Program-made: the position numbers and the translations under genes
DNA from: Gaiellasilicea sp963761905
GTDB taxonomy: Bacteria; Actinomycetota; Thermoleophilia; Gaiellales; Gaiellaceae
Direction of reading: 5' to 3'
Length of the DNA stretch: 64,000 nucleotides
Assembly: GCA_963761905.1 (NCBI GenBank)
Contig: CAVXIQ010000005.1
Span: 538,310-602,309, forward strand
The notes under the pieces: generated by a model
What the model was told of the DNA's origin: nothing
Seen by the model: the letters and a program-made list of their open reading frames with translations, nothing else
Database searches by the model: none
Shown: positions 33,910 to 44,268 of the stretch, in pieces
How positions within the stretch are numbered: the first letter of the stretch is position 1
Layout: every line of letters starts with the position of its first letter

Positions 33910-34555
33910 CTGCGTCGGCGTCGAGTCGATCGGCCCGTACGCGCTCCTCCGGCTCGAGCGCGGCGATGCGGAGACCGGCGAGCCGGGCCAGTTCTTCATG
34001 CTCGAGGCGCCCGGCCGGCTGCTCCCGCGGCCGATGAGCCTCTGCCTCGCCACGCCCGACGCGCTCGCATTCCTGATCGATCCGGTCGGCCCCGGCACGC
34101 GCGCCCTCTGCGCGGTCGAGCCCGGCGAGGAGCTGCACCTGCTCGGTCCGCTCGGCCGCGGCTTCGACCTCGCGGTCGCGCGGCCGCTGCTCGTGGGCGG
34201 GGGGATCGGGATCGCACCGCTCCCGTTTCTCTCCGAGCAGCTGGGAGAGCCGCCGGCGCTCCTCGGCTTCCGGAGCGCCTGGCACGCCGAGGCGGCCGTG
34301 CTCGTGCCGAACGCGAAGATCTGCATCGAGCCGACGCTCGTCACGGAGCTGCTGCCGGACGAGCCGCACGACCTCCTCGCCTGCGGGCCGGCGCCGATGC
34401 TCGAGGCGCTCCGGGCTCTCGACCCGACCGCGCAGCTCGCCTGGGAGGCGCCGATGGCCTGCGGCTACGGCGCCTGCTACGGCTGCGCCGTCGAGCTGGA
34501 CGGCGAGCTCAAACGGCTCTGCGTCGAGGGTCCCGTGCTCGCCGGAGCCGCCTGA
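33890..34555 (+). CDS. pyrK: Dihydroorotate dehydrogenase B, electron-transfer subunit
   Basis: 221 aa. FAD-binding ferredoxin-reductase fold: GQFFMLEAPGRLLPRPMSL (flavin site, RPxS), LLVGGGIGIAPLPFL (pyridine nucleotide site) and a C-terminal [2Fe-2S] motif with cysteines in ACGYGACYGC and RLCVEGP. It passes electrons from dihydroorotate oxidation to NAD. GTG start overlaps carB by 20 bp; stop overlaps pyrD by one base. Confidence 0.95.
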   Translation: MRRTLHSCVGVESIGPYALLRLERGDAETGEPGQFFMLEAPGRLLPRPMSLCLATPDALAFLIDPVGPGTRALCAVEPGEELHLLGPLGRGFDLAVARPLLVGGGIGIAPLPFLSEQLGEPPALLGFRSAWHAEAAVLVPNAKICIEPTLVTELLPDEPHDLLACGPAPMLEALRALDPTAQLAWEAPMACGYGACYGCAVELDGELKRLCVEGPVLAGAA

Positions 34556-35397
34556 TGCTGCTCAATGCCTCCGGCTGCCTCGACGCGCTGACCGCGCCGG
34601 ACGTGGCCCGGACGCTCGACGCGTTCGTGACGAAAACGATCACCCCCGAGCCGCGGGAGGGGAACCCGCCGGTCCGGATCGCGGAAACCGCGTCCGGGAT
34701 GCTCAACTCGATCGGCCTCGCGAATCCCGGGCGAGACCGGTTCCTCGCAGACGTGCTGCCGCGGCTGCGAGAGCTCGGGCTGCCGATCTGGGTCTCGGTC
34801 GGTGGGTTCAGCGCCGCCGACTATGCCGAGACGTGCGAGCGGCTCGAGGACGTCACGATCGAGCTCAACCTCTCGTGCCCGAACGTCGACGAGGCGCCCG
34901 AGGGGGCGGCGGCGATCGTCGCCGCCTGTCGCGAGGCGACCGACCTGCCGCTCTACGCGAAGCTCTCGCCGGCCGCCTGGGACATCGCCGAGCACGCGCG
35001 CGCGGCCGAGCAGGCGGGCGCGGACGGCCTCTCGCTCGTGAACACGATCAGGGGGCTGGCGCTCGACAGGAATCTCCGGCCGACGCTCGGCCGGGGCGTG
35101 GGCGGCTACTCCGGACCGGCGTTGAAGCCGATCGCTCTCGCCGCCGTCTACGCCTGTGCGAGCGCCGTCGAGCTGCCGATCGTGGGGATGGGCGGCGTCA
35201 CGACGGGGCTCGACGCGCTCGAGCTGATCGCGGCCGGCGCGAGCGCCGTCGGCCTCGGCACGATCCTCTTCTCCGACCCCGAAGCGCCGACCCGAATTCG
35301 CGGAGAGCTCGCGGCCGAAGCCGCCGCGCGGAACCTGGAGAATCCGCTCGCCGCTCGCGGCCTCGCCCTCGCCGCAGCGGCCCGATCCGTAGTCTGA
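34555..35397 (+). CDS. pyrD: Dihydroorotate dehydrogenase B, catalytic subunit
   Basis: 280 aa. FMN TIM barrel; the active-site base is Cys in ELNLSCPNVD, which together with the adjacent pyrK shows the class 1B (NAD-linked) enzyme. Other motifs: VTKTITPEPREGN, YAKLSP, NTIRG, GMGGVTTG. Last gene of the pyrimidine operon; pyrE and pyrF are not in the window. Confidence 0.95.
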   Translation: MLLNASGCLDALTAPDVARTLDAFVTKTITPEPREGNPPVRIAETASGMLNSIGLANPGRDRFLADVLPRLRELGLPIWVSVGGFSAADYAETCERLEDVTIELNLSCPNVDEAPEGAAAIVAACREATDLPLYAKLSPAAWDIAEHARAAEQAGADGLSLVNTIRGLALDRNLRPTLGRGVGGYSGPALKPIALAAVYACASAVELPIVGMGGVTTGLDALELIAAGASAVGLGTILFSDPEAPTRIRGELAAEAAARNLENPLAARGLALAAAARSVV

Positions 35398-35447
35398 GTC
35401 GGCAACGAAATCGGAAAATACCTGTAAAAGACGGAAAAACGCTCTGC

Positions 35448-35475
35448 TTGACCGCGACCGCGAGGCTGGTAGTAT
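35448..35475 (+). promoter_or_regulatory. Sigma-70-type promoter of mihF
   Basis: TTGACC (35448-35453), 16-bp spacer, TAGTAT (35470-35475). The predicted start lies 2-4 nt before the mihF ATG, and no ribosome-binding site is present, implying a leaderless or near-leaderless mRNA. Confidence 0.7.
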
Positions 35476-35484
35476 CCCGCGCTC

Positions 35485-35814
35485 ATGGTGACGACGAAGA
35501 CGCAGGCCCAGGCTCCTCTGCGGTCGCTCGACCAGCGGATGGAGGCACTGAAACGGGCCAACGACATCCGCGTCAGACGCGCCAAGCTGAAGAAGGACCT
35601 CAAGGACGGGCAGGTTCAGATCGAGGCGATCCTGCTCGATCCGCCCGAGTATGTCTCGACCGCGAAGGTCTTCGACATGCTGATGGCGGTGCCCAAGTTC
35701 GGTCGAGTCAAGGCCGCCCGACTGCTGAACCATTGCCGGATCAGCCAGTCGAAGACGGTCGGCGGGCTCTCCGAGCGCCAGCGGGCCGAGCTCATTGGCC
35801 TCTTCAACCGCTAA
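35485..35814 (+). CDS. mihF: Actinobacterial integration host factor
   Basis: 109 aa. Matches the MihF/sIHF family: a basic N-terminal helix (RSLDQRMEALKRANDIRVRRA), LKKDLKDGQ, and a helix-two-turn-helix DNA-binding core (MLMAVPKFGRVKAARLLNHC ... SQSKTVGGLSERQRAEL). It bends and compacts DNA and is restricted to Actinomycetota, which supports the taxonomic reading. It begins a new unit after pyrD and overlaps gmk by 20 bp. Confidence 0.95.
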   Translation: MVTTKTQAQAPLRSLDQRMEALKRANDIRVRRAKLKKDLKDGQVQIEAILLDPPEYVSTAKVFDMLMAVPKFGRVKAARLLNHCRISQSKTVGGLSERQRAELIGLFNR

Positions 35815-36397
35815 GAGGGATCCCGCGCCGGTCTTCGTGGTCACCGGCCCCTCCGGCGCCGGCAAGGGAACGTTGATCAAGCAGCTCGTCGACCGCCTGC
35901 CCGAGCTCGAGGTCGCGATCTCGGCGACGACGAGGATCCAACGACCGGGTGAGGAGAACGGCCGGGAGTACTGGTTCCTGACCGAGGCCGAGTTCACCCG
36001 CCGGATCGAGGCGGGCGAGTTCCTCGAGCACGTGCAGTACGTCGGTGGTCGCTACGGAACGCTCGCATCGGAGATCGACCGGATCGCGGACGACGGCCGG
36101 GTCTGCGTGCTCGAGCTCGAGATCGACGGCGGCCTGCGCGTCCAGGAGGCGGTAGCGGGCAGCGTGACGCTCTTCATCGCGGCCGACGTCGCTGAGCTCG
36201 AGCGGCGCCTGCGTGCACGGGCGACGGAGAGCTCGGGCGAGATCGGGGAGCGGATCGAGCTCGCGCGCTGGCAGCTCGAGCAGGCCCATCGCTTCCGCTA
36301 CATGGTTCGGAACGACGACCTCGACCGCGCGACCGAGGCCCTCGCAGCGCTCGTCGAACGGGAGCTCGCCCTCGCAGGTACCATGGCTCGCCGATGA
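35795..36397 (+). CDS. gmk: Guanylate kinase
   Basis: 200 aa from a TTG inside the mihF 3' end. P-loop GPSGAGKGTLIKQL, GMP-binding SATTRIQRPGEENGREYWF and the LID region are all present. Converts GMP to GDP. mihF-gmk-rpoZ-coaBC is a common actinobacterial order. Confidence 0.95.
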   Translation: MASSTAKRDPAPVFVVTGPSGAGKGTLIKQLVDRLPELEVAISATTRIQRPGEENGREYWFLTEAEFTRRIEAGEFLEHVQYVGGRYGTLASEIDRIADDGRVCVLELEIDGGLRVQEAVAGSVTLFIAADVAELERRLRARATESSGEIGERIELARWQLEQAHRFRYMVRNDDLDRATEALAALVERELALAGTMARR

Positions 36398-36639
36398 TCC
36401 ATCCTCGCATCGATCAACTGCTCGACACCGACAACGGCGGAGTCGACTCGCGGTACGCGCTCGTGATCGTGTCGGCGAAGCGCGCCCGCCAGATCAACAA
36501 CTATCACCATCAGCTCGGCGAGGGCATGGGCTTCGAGGAAGCGCCGCCGCCGCTCGTCGAGTCGCGCTCCAAGAACTACTTGACGATGTCCCTGGAGGAA
36601 GTCGCCCAGGGCAAGATCAAGTACGCCTACAAGAAGTAG
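36394..36639 (+). CDS. rpoZ: RNA polymerase omega subunit
   Basis: 81 aa. IDQLLDTDNGGVDSRYALVI followed by KRARQINNYH is the omega core that clamps the beta-prime C terminus. Overlaps gmk by 4 bp (ATGA). The acidic tail after residue 45 is short. Confidence 0.92.
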   Translation: MIHPRIDQLLDTDNGGVDSRYALVIVSAKRARQINNYHHQLGEGMGFEEAPPPLVESRSKNYLTMSLEEVAQGKIKYAYKK

Positions 36640-36700
36640 CGCCGCCGCGCCTCGTGGCGTGAACCTGAATCTCTCGGAGCGGCGCAGGCACAATGTCCCG

Positions 36701-37890
36701 ATGGCCCGCATCCTCCTCGGGATCACGGGTGGCATCGCGGCGTACAAGGCCTGCGAGCTCGTCCGGCTCTTCGTCCGCGCGGGCCACGAGGTGCTGCCGC
36801 TGCCGACGCCCGGCGTGGAGCGCTTCGTCGCCCCCGAGACCTTCTACGCGCTGGCGCGAACCTCACCGCCCGCCGATCCCTATCCGCACCTCGAGCGCGC
36901 CGACGCGCTCGTGATCGCGCCCCTGACGGCGAACACGCTCGCGAAGCTCGCGCACGGACTTGCCGACAACATCCTCACGGAGGCAGCGCTCGCGCATCGG
37001 GGCCTGCTCGTGCTCGCACCGGCCATGAACACGCGGATGTGGACGCACCCGGCCACGCAGGCGAACGTCGACGTCCTCCGGAGCCGCGGCGCCGTCGTCG
37101 TCGGGCCAGGAGAGGGAGAGCTCGCCGAGGGCGAGGTCGGGGCCGGTCGGATGGCGGAGCCGAGTGAGATCGCCCAGGTTGTCGCAGAGGCGCTCCTCCA
37201 GAGCGCAGCTCGTCCGCACGGCGTGAACAGCGCGCTCGCCGGGAAGCACGTGCTCGTGACCGCCGGTGGGACACGCGAGCCACTCGACGCCGTTCGTTTC
37301 CTCGGGAACCGCTCTTCGGGGCGGATGGGTGTCGCCCTGGCCGCGGAGGCGTGCCGCCGGGGCGCCGACGTGACGCTCCTGGCCGCGAACCTCGCCGTCT
37401 CGGCGCCGCCGGGGGTCGAGCTCGTCGAGACACCGACCGCCGCTGACGTGGAACGCGAGGCGAACGCCCGCGCCGACACTGCCGACGTCGTCGTCATGGC
37501 CGCCGCGGTCGCGGATTACCGTCCGGCCGAAGCGGCCGAGCGGCAAGCGGCCGAAGGATGAGGAGCCGTGGACGGTCGTGCTCGAGCCGACGGCCGACGT
37601 GCTCGCCGGGCTCGGCGCGCGCGAGCGGAACGGACAGCTGCTCGTGGGCTTCGGGGCGGAGGCCGGCGAGGCGGGTTTCGAGCGGAAGCGGGCGATGCTC
37701 GACCGCAAGAACCTCGATCTCGTCGTCTACAACGACGTGAGCCGCCCCGGAATCGGATTCGACGCCGACGAGAACGAGGTCACGCTCGTCACTCGCGCCG
37801 GCGAGCGCGCGGTCGCGCGCGCGCCCAAGCCGCAGATCGCCGCTGCCATCCTCGACGAGATCGAGCGGCTGCTCGAAGTGGAGGCGCCCG

Positions 37891-37904
<14 letters not shown>
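36701..37904 (+). CDS. coaBC: Bifunctional phosphopantothenoylcysteine decarboxylase/synthetase, one frameshift
   Basis: About 400 aa once one extra base near 37545 is removed (AEA|GKRPKDEEPWTVVLEPT). CoaC part: GITGGIAAYKACELVR, active His in the ERAD/APLTANT region and the flavin motif PAMNTRMWTHPATQANV. CoaB part: VTAGGTREPLDAVRFLGNRS, AAAVADYRP, then KNLDLVVYNDVS. Two steps of coenzyme A synthesis. Universally required, so the break is probably an assembly error. Confidence 0.92.
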
Positions 37905-38888
<984 letters not shown>

Positions 38889-38892
<4 letters not shown>

Positions 38893-40100
38893 CCCGCCGC
38901 GGCAAGCTCACGCTCGCGCTCGGCCTCCTCGCGTACGGCGTCGCCTGGCTGTTCGGAGCCAAGGTGCTCTACCCGGCCGCGACCGGCCTCGTCCTCGCGC
39001 CGCTTGCGGCGAGAGCATGGGTGCGGCTGGCCGCCGCCCCGATCGAGCTCCGCCGTCGCGCCGGCCGGGGCGCGCACGTCGAGGGAGACGACGTCTGGGT
39101 CACGATCCAGGCGAGCCCAGGCTCGCGCGTTCCCCTGCCCTCGCTCGACTTGCTCGAGCATGTCTCGAGGCTCGGTGAGCGGAGGCTCGTCCTACGCCGG
39201 GACGGCCGCTTCTACCGCGGTACCTACGTGCTCGAGAGCGTCCCGAGGGGCCGGTACGTCGTCGACCGGGCGACGGCCGCGATCGAGGATCCGTTCGGGC
39301 TTGCAAGAAGCGAGGTGGAGCTGAAGGCGGGTGGAGCGCTCGTCGTCTATCCGCGCCTCGTCGCGCTCTCCGGCCTCTTCTCCGAGAGCGGCGCGCACGC
39401 TCAGGACGGACGGCGGCTCCTGCTCCGACGCCCGTCCGGCTTCGACCTGCACTCGGTCCGCGAGTACGTCGAGGGCGAGTCGCTGCGCAAGGTGCACTGG
39501 GCGTCCACGGCTCGGCGGGGCCGGCTGATGGTGAAGGAGCTCGAGGATTCGCCGCGTGACGAGATCGCCGTCGTTCTGGACGCGGACGCTGCGGGTGTCG
39601 TCGGCGAGAGCCTCGACGTCGCCGTCCGCGCGGCCGGCTCGATCCTCCATGCGCATGCCGCTCGCGGTCGTCGCGCCGTCCTCGTCGTGAACGGAACGCC
39701 CCCTTCGAGCGTGCCCGTCGTCTCGCTGGAAGGGGACTGGCTCGCCGCGCTCGAGGTGCTCGCCGCCGTCGAGCCCGGCGCCACGCTTCCGGTCGTCGAG
39801 CTGCTGGCGCGAGAGGGCGGAGCCGCGTCGCGCGCGCTCGAGTTGGTCGTCGTCACGAGCCGCCTGACGGCGGCGCTCGGCCGGAAGCTCGCGCAGCGAG
39901 CGCAGGCGAGCCACGGGGTCTCTCTCGTCTGGATCGACTCGGCGAGCTTCGCGGGCCGTCCGGCCGCGGTCGAGCCGGAGCTCCTGCGACTTCAGGCCGT
40001 CGGGATCCCGGTCGCGGTCGTCCGGCGCGGCGACGACCTGCGCGCCGTGCTCGGGAGCGCCGGCGCAGCGACGAGGGCTCCGGTGAAGGCACATGGGTAG
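38889..40100 (+). CDS. DUF58 (MoxR-associated) membrane-anchored protein
   Basis: 403 aa. Two short N-terminal hydrophobic stretches (TLALGLLAYGVAWLFGAKVLY ... LVLAPLAARAW, each below a full loop apart), then a beta-rich domain and the DUF58 core: GSDFDLHSVREYVEGES-like FDLHSVREYVEGESLRKVHW with the conserved W, followed by a von Willebrand A-like domain (DEIAVVLDADAAGV). Probable adaptor of the MoxR ATPase at the membrane. Overlaps its neighbours on both sides by 4-8 bp. Confidence 0.88.
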
Positions 40101-42312
40101 GACGGTCGTCGCCTACTCGCTGCCGGCGACGATCGTGGCGCTCGCCTGGCTGCGGCTCGAGGACCCTCGCGCCGCCGGAGGCGACGGGCTCTGGATCGTC
40201 TTGCTCGCACTCGTGCCTGCTCTCTTCCCGACGCTGGCGGCCCGGCTCGTCGCCGTTCCGTGGGTCGCGCTCGTCGCGACGTGGATCGCCTTCGGCTCGC
40301 CCGATCCGGCCGGCGGCCCGCGCCGCGGTTTCTTCGCGCCGGCGTACGACAGCTTCGTCGACGGAATCGCGGGCTACTACGACACTCGCGTGCCCTTCTC
40401 GGGAATCGAGTCGCCGGCGATGCACGGCGTGCTCGTGCTCGCGATCTTCGGATTCTGCGTCCTCCTCGGGCTCGTCGTCGCCTCGCGGCGGCCGCTGCCG
40501 GCCGTGCTGCTGCTCCTGGCGGGCGCCGGCTGGCCGGCGACGCTGCTGCCGACCGAGGGACTGATGGTCGGAGCGCTGATCCTCGCGGCGGCGCTGTGGC
40601 TGCTCGCCGCGCTCCGGATCACCAGGCCGACGCCCGCGCTGGCAGCCGGCCTCGTCGTCGTCGCGGCGGCGATCGCGCTCTCGAGCTCGTCAGCGATCGC
40701 CAAGGACGGCGTCGTCGCGTGGGAGCGTTGGGATCCCTATCGCAGCGGCGGGAATCCCGTGGGCGTCGACTACGTCTGGGACGCGAACTACGGCGGGATC
40801 GACTTTCCGGACAAGCCGACGACGGTGCTCCGGATCCGCGCTCCCAGGCGGAGCCTCTACTGGCGCGCGACGACGCTCGACCAGTTCACCGCCGACCGGT
40901 GGATCGAGAGCCTCGCTCCGATCGGGTTCGGCCGGGCGGACGGCCCGCTTGCGCGCGACCCGCTTCTGCCGGCCGCCGCCTACGAGCCGGCGAGCTGGAC
41001 GAAGCAGGAGGTCGAGATCGTGGCGCTCGCCGACGACCACCTCGTCGCCGCGACGGCGCCGATCGTCTACGAGGCCGAGGAGCTGGGGCGCGTCCTACTC
41101 CTCGGCGAGGGGATCGTCCGGCGTCAGGGATCGCTCCGGCGCGGCGAGAGCTACACGGTCTTCAGCTACACGCCGCAGCCCAAGCCCGTCGAGCTCGCGC
41201 GCTCCCGTGCGAACTATCCGGAGAGCCTCGAGCGCTATCTCGACCTCGGCCGCACCCGGGTCCCGGCGTTCGGAGTCCCCGGCCGCGCGCGTGACGTCGA
41301 TGCGCTCTTCGAGGACGAACGCCAGGTCGCCCTCTGGGACTACGAAGGGATGTACCGGCAGGCGGCGCGGCTCGCCGGCGGGGCGACCGGGCCGTACGGC
41401 GCAGCCGTCGCGATCGAGACCTGGTTGCGAACGACGGGTGGATTCGCGTACGACGAGCAGCCGGCACCGCCCCCGGAGGGGGTACCCGCGCTCGCGCACT
41501 TCGTCGAGAGCGGGCGCCGCGGCTACTGCCAGCAGTTCGCCGGCTCGATGGCCCTGATGCTGCGCTTCCTCGGGATCCCGGCCAGGGTTGCTGCGGGGTT
41601 CACGAGCGGGAAGTACCGAGACGGCGTCTGGACGGTCACCGATCACAACGCGCATGCGTGGGTCGAAGTCTGGTTCCCGCGCTTCGGCTGGCTCTCGTTC
41701 GATCCGACGCCCGGGCGCGGCGAGCTCGCCGCCGCCTACAGCTCCTCGTCGCCGACCTTCAATCCGGGCGACGCCGCGGGGATCGCCTTCGGTGACGGTC
41801 GCGGGGCGCGCGGCCTCGATCCGGGCGGGGCCGGGGAGCTCGACCGCCTCGACGCGTTGAGGGAGCGCCAGGCACAAGGACGGGTCGTCTCGCCGCCGGG
41901 CGGAATCAACTCGCTCTGGATCCTCCTCGCGATCGCGGCGAGCACCGTCGCTGCGATCGGGCTCGGAAAGCTGGCGTGGCGACGCTCTCGCTATCTGACC
42001 AAGGATCCGCGGGAGCTTGCCGGAGCGGCACGGCGCGAGCTCGCCGACTTCCTCGTCGACCAGGGCATCCCGGCCGGGGGAAGCGCGACGGGCGACGAGC
42101 TCGACAGCCTCGTTCGCTCGGAGTTCGGGGTCGATGGTCGACGCTTCTCGGCGGCAGTCGGCGAGGCGCGCTTCGGCCCGCCCGCGACGAGCGCGGCGGC
42201 GGCGGCCGTCGCTCGCCGCGAGCTGCGCGCCCTGCTGCGGCGGATTCGGCGATCTCTCTCTCGCTCCCAGCGCCTGCGCGGGTTCGTCGCGCTGCGCTCG
42301 TTCCGCGGATGA
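40093..42312 (+). CDS. Transglutaminase-like membrane protein (TgpA type)
   Basis: 739 aa. Six or so N-terminal membrane segments, an extracytoplasmic transglutaminase core with catalytic Cys in RRGYCQQFAGSMALMLRFLG, His in VTDHNAHAWVEVWF and Asp in SFDPTPGRG, another membrane segment (WILLAIAASTVAAIGLG) and a C-terminal cytoplasmic DUF4129-like tail. Completes the moxR-DUF58-tgpA module. Such proteins are thought to act on cell-surface peptides or proteins; the substrate is unknown. Confidence 0.88.
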   Translation: MGRTVVAYSLPATIVALAWLRLEDPRAAGGDGLWIVLLALVPALFPTLAARLVAVPWVALVATWIAFGSPDPAGGPRRGFFAPAYDSFVDGIAGYYDTRVPFSGIESPAMHGVLVLAIFGFCVLLGLVVASRRPLPAVLLLLAGAGWPATLLPTEGLMVGALILAAALWLLAALRITRPTPALAAGLVVVAAAIALSSSSAIAKDGVVAWERWDPYRSGGNPVGVDYVWDANYGGIDFPDKPTTVLRIRAPRRSLYWRATTLDQFTADRWIESLAPIGFGRADGPLARDPLLPAAAYEPASWTKQEVEIVALADDHLVAATAPIVYEAEELGRVLLLGEGIVRRQGSLRRGESYTVFSYTPQPKPVELARSRANYPESLERYLDLGRTRVPAFGVPGRARDVDALFEDERQVALWDYEGMYRQAARLAGGATGPYGAAVAIETWLRTTGGFAYDEQPAPPPEGVPALAHFVESGRRGYCQQFAGSMALMLRFLGIPARVAAGFTSGKYRDGVWTVTDHNAHAWVEVWFPRFGWLSFDPTPGRGELAAAYSSSSPTFNPGDAAGIAFGDGRGARGLDPGGAGELDRLDALRERQAQGRVVSPPGGINSLWILLAIAASTVAAIGLGKLAWRRSRYLTKDPRELAGAARRELADFLVDQGIPAGGSATGDELDSLVRSEFGVDGRRFSAAVGEARFGPPATSAAAAAVARRELRALLRRIRRSLSRSQRLRGFVALRSFRG

Positions 42313-43004
42313 CGCTGCCTGCCGTCGTGATCGCGGCTGGGGTCGGAAGCCGCCTTCGGCCGCTCACCGAGAGCTACGCCAAGCCGTTGCTGCCCGTCGA
42401 CGGCAAGCCCGTCCTTGCCCTGCTCCTGCGCGAGCTCGCCGCCGCAGGCTGTCCGCACGTGACGCTCGTGACCGGCTACCTCGCCGAGCAGGTCGAGAGC
42501 TTCGCAGGCGACGGGACGGCGTTCGGCGTCACGCTCTCGACGGCCCGGCAGTCGGGTCCGCACGGATCGGCCGATGCCGTGGTCGCGGCGAAAGCGGACG
42601 CGCCGTACCTCGTCGTGGGGGCCGACACCGTCTTCGAGCGCGGCGAGATCGAGCGGTTCGCCCGCTCGTTCGCGCGCTCCGGCGCTGCCGGTGCGTTGGC
42701 AGTCCGCCGTCGCGACTCACAGGCGGCGGGACGGAACGGGATCGGCGTCGACGATGGCCGGGTCCAGCGGCTGCTCGACCCCGAGGGCGCGTTCGTGGGG
42801 GCACCGCTCTGGGCGGTCGGCGAAACGCTCGCCGCCGAGGTGGAGCGTCTGCCGGGGGAAGCGCCGTACGAGCTCGCGACCGCATTTCAACGGGCGATCG
42901 ACGCGGGAGAGCACGTGGCGGCGATCGAGATCGGCCCCACGCGCGACCTGACCGCCCCGGCTGATCTCCTTCTCGAGAACTTCCCGTACCTGAGCAGCCT
43001 ATGA
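42309..43004 (+). CDS. Sugar-phosphate nucleotidyltransferase
   Basis: 231 aa. Starts at the ATG overlapping the tgpA stop. Signature AAGVGSRLRPLTESYAKPLL, metal-binding VVGADTVFE (GAD in place of the common GDxxF) and a conserved C-terminal lysine-poor tail. Transfers a nucleotidyl group to a sugar phosphate, as RmlA or GlmU N-terminal enzymes do; the sugar is not determinable. Lacks the left-handed beta helix seen in GlmU. Confidence 0.8.
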   Translation: MTLPAVVIAAGVGSRLRPLTESYAKPLLPVDGKPVLALLLRELAAAGCPHVTLVTGYLAEQVESFAGDGTAFGVTLSTARQSGPHGSADAVVAAKADAPYLVVGADTVFERGEIERFARSFARSGAAGALAVRRRDSQAAGRNGIGVDDGRVQRLLDPEGAFVGAPLWAVGETLAAEVERLPGEAPYELATAFQRAIDAGEHVAAIEIGPTRDLTAPADLLLENFPYLSSL

Positions 43005-43381
43005 CCGACGCCTACGACCTCTACCAGCAGGGCCGAGAGCATCTGCAGCGGGGGATGGCCGCGCAGGCCACGGTCGCGCTCGAGAAGGCGAAGAAGCTCG
43101 AGCCGGACAAAGCCTCGATCCGGGAGGCACTCGGGATCGCCTACTTCCGGATCCAGCGCTGGGCCGAGGCGGAAGCGGAGTTTCGCGTCGTCCTCGACCT
43201 GTCGCCGACGGACGACTACGCGCACTACGCGCTCGGGCGGACGCTCGAGAAGCAGGGCCGCGACGCCGAGGCGAACGGCCACTACAAGCTCGCGAGCTCG
43301 ATGAGCCCCGGCAGCGAGCGCTACGCCGACCGGATCATGGATCTCGAGCCGTCGGACCCGGACGGGCCGAGCTCGGCGTGA
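43001..43381 (+). CDS. Small tetratricopeptide-repeat protein
   Basis: 126 aa with about three TPR units (DLYQQGREHLQRGMAAQATV; ASIREALGIAYFRIQRWAEA; DYAHYALGRTLEKQGRDAEA) and an acidic tail. No signal peptide. Probably a protein-interaction adaptor. Overlaps both neighbours by 4 bp. Confidence 0.85.
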   Translation: MTDAYDLYQQGREHLQRGMAAQATVALEKAKKLEPDKASIREALGIAYFRIQRWAEAEAEFRVVLDLSPTDDYAHYALGRTLEKQGRDAEANGHYKLASSMSPGSERYADRIMDLEPSDPDGPSSA

Positions 43382-43821
43382 GGGTCGTCGTCCAGCGCGT
43401 CAGCCGCGCCTGCGTCCGCGTCGACGGCGACGTGCGCGGCGAGATCGGCATCGGCTTGCTCGTGCTGCTGGGAATCGCGAAGGATGACGCCGAGGAAGAC
43501 GCCGAGGGGCTGGCCCGCAGGATCGCGCGCCTCCGGATCTTTCCGGACGACACCGGTCGCTTCGATCGCTCGCTGCTCGACACCGGCGGTGCGGCGCTCG
43601 TCGTCAGCCAGTTCACGCTTCTGTCGGAGAGCGGACGCCAGAAGGGAGCTCGCCCGGACTTCTCGAACGCCGCGCGGCCGGAGGTCGCAGGGCCGCTCTA
43701 CGATCGCTTCTGCGAATCGCTGAGCAAAATCGGACTGCCGGTGCAGACCGGTGTGTTCGGCGCGCGGATGGAGGTCGAGCTCGTGAACGACGGGCCGGTC
43801 ACGATCATCCTCGAGACCTGA
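43378..43821 (+). CDS. dtd: D-aminoacyl-tRNA deacylase
   Basis: 147 aa, full length, GTG start. Conserved MRVVVQRVSRACVRVDG, catalytic SQFTL loop and the C-terminal Gly-Pro motif NDGPVTIILE, which form the D-amino-acid pocket. It hydrolyses D-aminoacyl-tRNAs, protecting translation. Last gene of the long unit starting at coaBC. Confidence 0.96.
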   Translation: MRVVVQRVSRACVRVDGDVRGEIGIGLLVLLGIAKDDAEEDAEGLARRIARLRIFPDDTGRFDRSLLDTGGAALVVSQFTLLSESGRQKGARPDFSNAARPEVAGPLYDRFCESLSKIGLPVQTGVFGARMEVELVNDGPVTIILET

Positions 43822-44268
43822 GCCGGTCCGTAAGACGTCATCGGTGACGTCTCGTCCAGTACCAAGATCACCCGGATGGGGGATCTCGCCTCACATTTGT
43901 AAGCGATAGAAAGCCAACTGGGCGGCTGGATCAGGGTTCGCGCTAGGGGTACTGCGGCTATTCCGAGGGGCGCGGCGTCTGGGGGGCCAGCCGCCCCTTT
44001 GCTCCGACAGCAATGTCGGGGGCGCGCCTTAGGGGAAGTGCGGCTCCTCCCCGAAGTCGACGGTCGCGGACGAGATGCTCTGGGGGAGCAGGTGCATCTC
44101 GGCATTCGCGGTCGCCGGGCGCGCCCCGTGGACTTACGCTAACAGCCCGCGATCGGCGGGGGGACGTAGGTGCCGTCGGGCGTGTGACCGTCGTTCGAAA
44201 GCGAGCCCAGGAATGCCGCGTTTTGTCCGAGGTGACGTCTACCATGCGACCCGCGTGCCAGGAAGGCG
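43822..44268. other. Intergenic region with one short palindrome
   Basis: 447 bp. GACGTCA-TCGG-TGACGTC (43834-43851) is a perfect 7-bp hairpin 12 bp after the dtd stop and may be a weak terminator or operator. The rest shows no gene; a minus-strand frame ending in a 33-residue tail (…GTYVPPPIAGC) has no usable start. Confidence 0.4.
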